Shown here piece after piece: positions 56,805 through 64,000 of a DNA stretch of 64,000 nucleotides (its first letter is position 1; every line of letters starts with the position of its first letter). The stretch lies in assembly GCF_964340395.1 (NCBI RefSeq), contig NC_135561.1, forward strand, positions 18,096,240 through 18,160,239, read 5' to 3'. Made by a program: the position numbers and the translations under genes. The notes beneath the pieces were generated by a model, which was not told where the DNA came from, made no database searches, and saw nothing but the letters and a program-made list of their open reading frames with translations. Source of the DNA: Glandiceps talaboti. Lineage: Eukaryota; Hemichordata; Enteropneusta; Spengelidae.

Positions 56805-59639
56805 CAGTAGAGCATATAAATCAACAGATTCTATATTTATTTAGTAATAGTAGTCTAAGCAGTTCTCTGGGTGAAAACATAACTTTTCAAGATCGATGCT
56901 GATCTTGACTTTAAGATTTTATATGTATGGCTTGATGCATTACTACAACTTGAAAGACGTTTAATTTCATTATGTTATATCATACCATTACAAAATGATG
57001 ACGTTTGTTGTAAATAAATCTCTTATTATAGTACATAGTCATGTTTTACTCAGTAAAAATTAATGTCTGTGTTTTCCCTTGATCAAGATCCAAAAACTAC
57101 ACCAAATGCAACTGCAACATTTTTTTGAAACAGTTTTGTTATATATAATGACTTACTTCAATACTTGTAATATCATACACTCTGTGAACATTACTGAAAC
57201 ATTACTGAAATTACAAGTGGTTATATGTATTTTTGCAGCTGGTATTAAATTAAATCCAATCATATTGATTTTGTGTGTGATTTCAAACTCCAGCTCCCAC
57301 ATGTCAACACAATTTCAATCTGTTGCTGTTCCAATTACGGATAAAATAGGCATCTAATAGGCCATTTCAGACTGCAAACAGGAAATTGAAAATATAGCAC
57401 CCTCGCTCAAATTGGGGGTATCATCACCTCCTAGTACTGTTTCTTAAGAGCTTTGTCCCTTGGTATTCTGTAGAAGTGTATTAAAATCAGGGATATTTTT
57501 CATATTGTTCAGACATGGAGGAAAGCAGCATTGCTCTATAACCTATACCATGTATACCCCCAAGGTACACACAGACAGGAAGTAGAGTGCCACCATGGCA
57601 AATTTTGGAAAGGCCAATTAACATGTACAATGTCTACTTATTAACAAGTTTCAGTGAATATACAGTGGTTGTCTGTCTGATCACAAATATTATTCAAGTT
57701 ACAACTAGTGTAGCTTAAAAAGGGATAACTAAATGTAGCAGATGTCATTTTCACTTCACCTGATAGCCTTGTTACCAGAACCGGAAAAAAACACATTGTC
57801 AATATTTTGCTAACAATCAAAATTTTCTAAGAGCTGCAAATGAATCATTTTTCAGAGAGTTTTTTAAATGAAGCATTAAAACATTTATGATATTCCCATG
57901 CATGTACAAGAAACCATTACTTCGATTGGTACTTGAAAAATCAATTATTTAACTATGAAATCATACAGAAACTTATATTTCAATTACACATGCTTTAATA
58001 TCACAGTAAGTGTAAAGTCGTCACTCAGTTTCACTTGTAAATAAAATATACAAGTATTAGTCACATATTAGTAACAAGTAGCAAACACTTTAAGAAACAA
58101 TCATGGCATATTTTTCATCAGTCTATATTCCATCCTTTTGCTTCACTTTATACTCTTTTATTTTGAAAATTAAAAAACACAATTTTTAAAATCATTTGGA
58201 GATGCTAGTATTAAAGCTAAGCCTAAATATTACAAAATGAAATCCACTATACAGTTCTATAAGTATGTATACATGTACATGTGCACATTCCCAAACCATC
58301 CATCTTTAAATAGTGTAAAGAGTTGACTGTGTACCTCCAGTGTTGCTCCAATTTGTGCTATGTTTAAAGCCAAATACAACCTTCACTGTTTTCCCTGGAT
58401 TGCCCCTTTCTGTTACCATGGTTCCCAAATCTTAGCAAGACCATGGTGACTGTAATTGTTCCATTAAAGATAGCCTTGGGGACAAATTTAACTGAAAATC
58501 AAAGTTTTTAAATATCTCTCCAAACTTTGCCCCTTGGAAGTTTGCTTCGGGTCCTTTTGAATTTAATAAGAAATTTGGGGGTCCATCATTTTGTCTTCTA
58601 GGAAATTGATAATCTTTTTTTCCCAACAGAGTTAAAATTGAAAACATTCTGACATCACAAAAATTTGTATGATGACACTTGATTCTTTTCTTGATATTAA
58701 CCAAGAATGGGTTGGATTTTGACGGTTTGAACAAAGTATCAGCCAAAGTTTAAACAGTTTCTTTCCGAGGTGCAACTCACATTAAAGTCAAAGTTAATAC
58801 ATTTGTTTATATCAGCCTTGAGGAACTGAATCCAACACAATCATATATAAGTATATACACAATAACAGACTTTAACCTAAAGTGTACAACCATAAATAAT
58901 CTTGCGAATTAATGTTTGGCTGGATGTTTTCATAATGCAATAAGATAAATTTAATTTGAAGACAAAAATACTATGAATGAGATTGCGTAGTAAGACATAA
59001 CCTTTTGGTAGTTTGACTCAGTCACCAGAATTAATCATAGAAGGTATTTATAATTCATAGCATAGCAATCAACACCACAGTCTATCATCAATTTTCTGGT
59101 CTGTCTATTTATCATCACTTCAGATCACTTGGTACTGGTTTGCAAACTTTTTCTAATATTATATTGTAGAATAATAATTGACACCAGACTCCATTCAGTA
59201 TATAGTAGGCATAAAGTTTCCTTTTTTGGAATCTAGTTTCTACTTGTAGTAGTGTTTGTCTGAATCTCTCAGACATCTATAATGTTAAGTCATCTGGTCA
59301 CATGACCACCTAGTAGAGGAAAATATGCAAATCAAATGAACACCGACTCCCTCAACCATGACTGTCACGATGGTTACAACTTTCCATCTATCTATAACAG
59401 TCTACTGTTCAGTGATTCCACTAGGGGGTCACTTAACCGGACAGCTTAGGGTCATTATGCTGAAGACATCTGAAAGATTTAGATAAAAGCTTTAAAGTTG
59501 CTACAAATTAGACTCTATTAAAACAGGTACATCATGTATTGTAAACTATTGGCTAAAAATGACAACATTTCTGAAAGACAAGTTTAATATGTTGTAAAGT
59601 TGCATCTTTGTTTGGTATTTTATCTCACATTTCCTATCC
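56805..59639. other. No gene recognised
   Basis: About 2.8 kb without a clear repeat. The 104-codon minus-strand frame at 58432-58746 has no recognisable domain; a plus-strand frame of 92 codons at 57079-57357 likewise. Confidence 0.4.
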
Positions 59640-59780
59640 TATAAAATCTTTACAGCCTGAATGAGTTTCGTGGACTGAGGTTGTATGGCGAATGGGGCGG
59701 ACTTTATAAGGGCCCATAAGCCATACTACCGAGGTCCAAAAAAAAAACCCATATGGTTAAAACCCATAACCCATAAAGGT
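59640..59780. mobile_element. Family I fragment
   Basis: ATAAAATCTTTACAGCCTGA, TTTCGTGGACTGAGGT and the inverted ACCGAGGTCC plus AACCCATATGGTT recall the element at 15190, where GGACCAGATATGGGTTTT forms the arms. Ends not resolved. Confidence 0.35.
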
Positions 59781-60179
59781 GTCATCTGATATACCCTGCG
59801 AAATGGTATGGAAACATCATTTGAATCACATAATCACATAAATGGGCAGTGCAATATTATTTTAATGTAAACTAGTGCAGAAATGTAAACTAGTGCAGAA
59901 ATTAACTCTTGAAATCTTTGAGCGAATGGATATCGATAAGTGTGCCACATTTCATATTTGGGCAAAGTGTGCTGTGGCGTGATACGGAAAATTATTGCTT
60001 GGGTTTAATAGTTGTGTGTGCTCTCCACTGAATTGCATTGGAAGTGATACTGGGTATATGATAAATGCATATCCTTGCCTATATGCTCTCCTTCTACAAT
60101 CCTATCCCCTAGTTCCCTTTCTATTGATACTTACTCATTTGTGTACTTATATTCAACCTTTCCCTACATACATTTTCAT
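59781..60179. other. No gene; 17-bp direct repeat
   Basis: AATGTAAACTAGTGCAGAA occurs twice in a row at about 59864 and 59882. Otherwise nothing recognised. Confidence 0.5.
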
Positions 60180-60490
60180 ACCATGCATAAGCCCAAAATA
60201 TGGAATATATACCCTGGTCGTTCTACATCACAACAACATCTATGTCATGACAACATGTGTGTACATCATTGGTTCTGCTGTGTTCAAAATATGATTCAAA
60301 AGGCTAGAAATTGCCATTACTTTCCCTGACCTTTTATCAATATTACTGGCAAATATGGAAAATACTTATGACCTAGGGGTTGTCACTACTCCTCTAGCGA
60401 CTTGTAGTGACAATGGCCCCTTTGGTCACTTGTATTTTCCTTGGCTGAATGAAGAAAAGATATTGGGGAAAATATCCCTACCAGGGACTA
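60180..60490 (+). repeat. Family E dispersed repeat
   Basis: ACCATGCATAAGCCCAAAAT, ATGGAATATATACCCTGGTC and GTTCTACATCACAACAACAT, then ATTGGTTCTGCTGTGTTCAA, and later GACTTGTAGTGACAATGGCC and CCTTGGCTGAATGAAGAAAA. This is the most complete unit of the family and shows both halves seen in the other copies. Confidence 0.72.
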
Positions 60491-60764
60491 AATATATTAT
60501 ATACAAGCTCTGCAATATCAATGTATAATCTTTTCCATACTATATATAAGCCATTCAATATCTCCATTTAATCCCTACCTTACTTAATCCTATTCCTACA
60601 AACCTACCTACATCTAATACCGTCTCTATATATAACTAATCCCTTTCTCTACCTACCCTTTCCTACCTAATTCTTAATGTTTTCAATATCTACATTTGTA
60701 CTTTTAATCTCTCCAGTATTGACCTTAAATCCTTTCATTTATTCTAATCTCTTAATCTAATAGT
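60491..60764 (+). repeat. C/T-rich imperfect simple sequence
   Basis: Loose repeats of CCTACCTA, CTAATCC and TCTATAT words on a pyrimidine-rich strand. No gene. Confidence 0.6.
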
Positions 60765-61400
60765 AATATAACATTTTGCTTGTATTCATCATTTTACCAT
60801 TCTCCTGCCCATACCCTGGATTTTAAAGAGATGCGATTGAAAGGACTCTATGACAAGTGATATCAAACCTGTATTCCAAGTTTCAAATTGCTGAGACGAT
60901 ACTTAAGAACGATAATATGTGTTTCATGTATCAATTGTCTTTGCCCTTTTTGACAAACCCTGACTTCAGAGTTTCAAATTGCAGAGACTATATTTAATAG
61001 TAATATAATGTTTTGCTTGTATTATAATTTTTTATCATTCTCCTACCCATACCCAGGATTTCAAAAAGCGAATTGATTGGACTCTATGACAAGTGATATA
61101 CCAAATCTAAATTCCAAGTTACAAATTGCAGAGACTATATATAATGATACTGATATTTTGCTTGTATTTATTGTTTTTACCATTCTCCTACCATACCCAG
61201 GATTTCAAAAGATGAATTGATAGGACTCTATGACAAGTGATATATCAATCCTACATTCCAAGTTTCAAATTGCGGAGACGATATTTGATATTAACAATAA
61301 TGGTATTTGCATGTATCAATTGTCTTTGCCCTAGTTGTCATCTGAGTTTCAAATTTCGGAGACTATATCTAATAGTCATATGATGTTAAATTTGTCCTTG
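60765..61400 (+). repeat. Complex tandem array (~140-160 bp units)
   Basis: TTACCATTCTCCTGCCCATA, GGACTCTATGACAAGTGATA and CCAAGTTTCAAATTGC followed by GAGAC recur in order. The last word appears near 60883, 60973, 61113, 61258 and 61336, and TTTTGCTTGTATT recurs at the starts. A minor unit with CATGTATCAATTGTCTTTGC alternates. Units have diverged by substitution and small deletion. Confidence 0.85.
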
Positions 61401-61680
61401 CCCTCCTCCTGCCCAAGCCAAACTATTCATTTTAAGAGATTAATTGAGGTGATCTGACAGCTATAGGAAATGCCCTGCTGTCTTAGTCTACTGCATTAAA
61501 TTCAAAGTTCATTTATTTGGACAAAGACTCTAAAATTAATTAATAATCATGAGTAATAAAAATTACAGTAGCTCAGATCTGATTACATACTTAAACTACA
61601 TGCAGGAGTCAACAGGCCTGCTAACATCACTGCTCTAAACATCTTAAACTTTCAAGACACAGACTTGTCAGCTTGTTATT
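61401..61680. other. No gene recognised
   Basis: Edge of the tandem array, then AT-rich unique sequence. Confidence 0.4.
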
Positions 61681-62139
61681 TGAAAGGGGAACACCACTCC
61701 AGGAAATGAAGACTTGTCCATGAACTATGGGTTCTGGAGAGTCATTTCATTATTTTACATCACCTACAATTATTTGTGATTTCAGAGAAACATCAACTTG
61801 ATCTTGTGCATTTATATGGTATCTTTGCTATGGGCTACTGCATTACGCGAGATGGCAGAAATACATTACTCAACAGTTGAACTCTGAATATTCATGACAG
61901 CTGTTTCACACTGGTGTATAGCATTTTGTACTCATGAATATTCAGTGTTCATTCATTGAATAATGTATTTCCGCTATCTGCTATGATGCAATAGCCCATA
62001 GCAAAGATACCCTATAAATGCACTGGTGTTTCTCTAAAATTGCAAATAATTGTAGGTGATGTAAAATCATAAAATGTCTCTCCAGAACCCATGTTTTATA
62101 AAAATGTCTCTATTTTCTAGATTGATGTTTCCCTTTAAA
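61681..62139. mobile_element. Family D fold-back element, best copy
   Basis: The left arm (GAAAGGGGAACACCACTCCA, GGTTCTGGAGAGTCATTTCA, CATCACCTACAATTATTTGT, TATCTTTGCTATGGGCTACT) is inverted in the right arm (AGCCCATAGCAAAGATACCC, ATTGTAGGTGATGTAAAATC, CTCTCCAGAACCCATG, TGTTTCCCTTTAAAG) over about 200 bp. Non-coding. Confidence 0.92.
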
Positions 62140-62264
62140 GTTGATTTTCCACAGAGTTTAAAGAATAGATATGTTGTGATATGATATTTTTTAAGGTAGC
62201 TCTTTTTAGTTTGTGTTTCTCATGACATGGCCTGATTGACCCTACATTTCTTTGATTTATTGAA
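62140..62264. other. No gene; spacer
   Basis: Unique AT-rich spacer. Confidence 0.4.
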
Positions 62265-62590
62265 TTGGAGAAAAATTGACACTCTCTACAGCTGAATTTG
62301 GGAAAAATTGTTCTGTCACTGCTGGTACATAAGATGGCAACACAAGTACATTACTAATCTGAGCAAAAAATTACAATTTATTGTTGAAAATTGGGATCTT
62401 TGATAACAAATGGTTCTTAGCTTCCTTCTATTATAAAAGCAACTAGACTATTAAAAGTTATGGATTGACAGTGTCACCAATACAAATTCTTTCTTCTCCT
62501 TTTTAAACCAGCCGACCAACTGACTGACTCATTGTTTTTTCAGGTATTATGAGACACATAAACATAAGGTCATCTAGAAGTTGTATATAC
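62265..62590 (+). repeat. Family H dispersed repeat
   Basis: GTACATAAGATGGCAACACA, TTACAATTTATTGTTGAAAA, CTTAGCTTCCTTC, AGACTATTAAAAGTTATGGA, CCTTTTTAAACCAGCCGACC, ACTGACTGACTC and GGTATTATGAGACACA keep the family order. Confidence 0.65.
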
Positions 62591-62869
62591 TGTCCTTGCC
62601 ATTCAGCTCACATCCTACATGATTTAAGTCTACAAAACTGAACATGACAACTAAGTGAAATCACTCGTCTTGTATTCTGCTGCTAGTATATTATATTCAA
62701 CATTGCAATGTAATCAATGACTGGTTGAGTCAAGCAGTCTGCTATCACTACTTGAATGAACATACTCTCAAGTTACAGACATCTTCTGGAGACAGATCAC
62801 CATTGGAGATGTAGAAGCTGAGCATTGGTGAAAGGAAGTCATCTGGAACACAGTTCCTATGTCACAGTG
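62591..62869. other. No gene recognised
   Basis: AT-rich unique sequence. Confidence 0.4.
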
Positions 62870-63125
62870 CAAGGATATTTTGTGTGTATTCTGTCCTTGC
62901 CCTCCACCTCCTGCCCATAACCTGGATTTCAAGTGATGATGAGATAGGACATGTTCATAGGGAAATTAAATGAAAGAATATTTTGGGTGTATTCTGTCCT
63001 TGCCTTCCTGCCCATACCCTGGATTTCAAGTGAGCTAGGACATGTCCATAGGAAATTAAGTGCAAGGATATTTTAGGTGTATTCTGTCCTTGCCTTCCTG
63101 TCCATACCCTGGATTTCAAGTGGTG
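62870..63125 (+). repeat. ~90-110-bp tandem repeat, three units
   Basis: GTGTATTCTGTCCTTGCC recurs at about 62882, 62989 and 63078, each followed by a CCTGCCCATACCCTGGATTT-like word and TTCAAGTG. The first two units continue with TAGGACATGT and CATAGG. The CCTGCCCATACCCTGGATTT word is also in the 60.8-kb array, so the two arrays are related. Confidence 0.93.
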
Positions 63126-63479
63126 ATGAATTTTGCTATTGTTTACAATGCAGACATCTTTCAATACATTGACTTCATATACATCAAACAGAGAGTATGT
63201 CTTTTGATTGTATATTTTCAATGTCAGGAGTTTATCAAAGGGCAAAACAACTCAGTCTAGAAGCTAACCTGCACTTAGGTCAGTGGGGGATTATACAAAA
63301 CATTTACATTTTGTCTGCCATTTGACTTCAAATGCCTAATTTGCATACCAAACAAAGGGTTGTTCAACTAGAAATCTCAGCTTCTTTTCTGGTGTAAATA
63401 TTGGAATACCTTACCAGTTGACCGGAGAAATAGATCATCACTGTCTTCTTTCTTGGCTGTCACCAACATTATATGACAA
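63126..63479. other. No gene recognised
   Basis: AT-rich sequence before the LINE fragment. Confidence 0.4.
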
Positions 63480-64000
63480 AATATCTAGTCACTCTTGTTT
63501 TAGTATAGGTATGTCCTCACACTGTTCAGCTTTGTATTTTATATCAATATATTGTTTTTTGGTGTTGTGTGTTGGGGAGGGACTTTGAATAAACCATTGA
63601 AAGGTGGCATAGATAAGATTGTTAAGAGAGCGGGTTCTGTTTTAGGCAAAAGACAAGAGAAATTCGAGGAGATATACAATAAGAGAGTTTTGAAAAAGCT
63701 GTTAACAATTCTAGAGAATGACCGTCATCCTTATTATTCCACTTTTTGTGAATGTAAGAGCACTTTTAGTAAATGATTAAATTTACCAAAGATTGTAACT
63801 GAGGGCTTCAGGAATTCTTTTTTACCACAGGCAATAAGAATTTTAAATGACCAGTGTTGAGCTGTAGTGCAGTGATCATGTGGGTTTGAGTTCTAAATTA
63901 TTGTAGCTGTTTAAATTTAACATTACATGTATATGTATCTTGTTGTGTATCTGGTATAATTGTATTATTTTTGTATTTTGTGAATTGTTGTACAGCTGGC
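63480..64000 (+). pseudogene. LINE reverse transcriptase 3' end with premature stop
   Basis: The frame reads LFSFVFYINILFFGVVCWGG, then GIDKIVKRAGSVLG, VLKKLLTILENDRHPYYSTF and, after an in-frame TGA at 63774, LPKIVTEGFRNSFLPQAIRI then LN before a TGA stop at 63855. The blocks Y.S...S...F..VCWGG, LDKLIRRAGSVVG, L.KLLSI..N..HPL...F and ..NSFVP.AI.L.N in this order are the usual C-terminus of many animal non-LTR retrotransposons. By position, the TGA replaces an Arg common in the family and could be a CGA to TGA change. A 3' UTR runs off the window. RT catalytic motifs lie upstream and are absent, so the copy is 5'-truncated and dead. Confidence 0.92.

Noticed and set aside
58432-58746. 104-codon minus-strand frame
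   Set aside because: No domain recognised and no repeat partner in the window; kept only as a mention in the gap entry.

Overview
This window looks like non-coding, repeat-rich DNA from an invertebrate animal nuclear genome. It is AT-rich, CpG looks scarce by eye, and it holds long microsatellites, tRNA-derived SINEs, 3' ends of non-LTR retrotransposons (LINEs) and many short inverted-repeat elements of the MITE or fold-back type. There are no operons, no ribosome-binding-site-led genes, no rRNA and no CRISPR array. The word TACATGTA, the GATTGATT-type retroelement tails and the SINE architecture recall marine invertebrates such as hemichordates, lancelets or lophotrochozoans. I cannot name the species.

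I found no intact protein-coding gene. Most long open frames lie inside microsatellites, tandem repeats or MITE arms. The best host-gene hints are on the minus strand. One is a 126-bp candidate exon at 42981-43106 with an excellent splice donor and a peptide faintly like an ionotropic glutamate receptor ligand-binding domain. Another is a 154-codon open frame at 26928-27392 that begins just after a plausible splice acceptor. Two weaker candidate exons are at 53305-53357 and 45488-45554. The simplest reading is intergenic DNA or very large introns.

Layout. 0-9.5 kb: a truncated family A fold-back, a (CT)n tract with diverged local repeats, a family B MITE and a broken LINE RT (minus strand, about 5.94-6.42 kb). 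9.5-17 kb: a SINE beside a 72-bp dimeric minisatellite, family B copy 2, a minus-strand SINE, and a SINE split by a 241-bp MITE. 17-24 kb: families E and F, tandem duplications, and a LINE remnant split by a Mutator-like MITE. 24-34 kb: two complete family A fold-backs, several near-perfect hairpins, family B copy 3, two hammerhead-like motifs and a 131-bp near-perfect palindrome. 34-46 kb: families E, G and H, a second Mutator-like MITE with an exact 9-bp target duplication, a family D fold-back, the candidate exon and a long (GA)n tract. 46-54 kb: a cluster of family D copies, a LINE 3' end with a long GATT tail, a 127-bp minisatellite and a family H copy broken by a C-rich insert. 54-64 kb: further tandem arrays, families D, E, F and H, and a LINE RT 3' end running off the window.

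The content is therefore a record of transposition: LINEs could have supplied machinery for the SINEs, and unseen autonomous DNA transposons for the MITEs. Several nested insertions give relative ages. Family letters A-I are labels made here from repeats seen within this window; no database was consulted.
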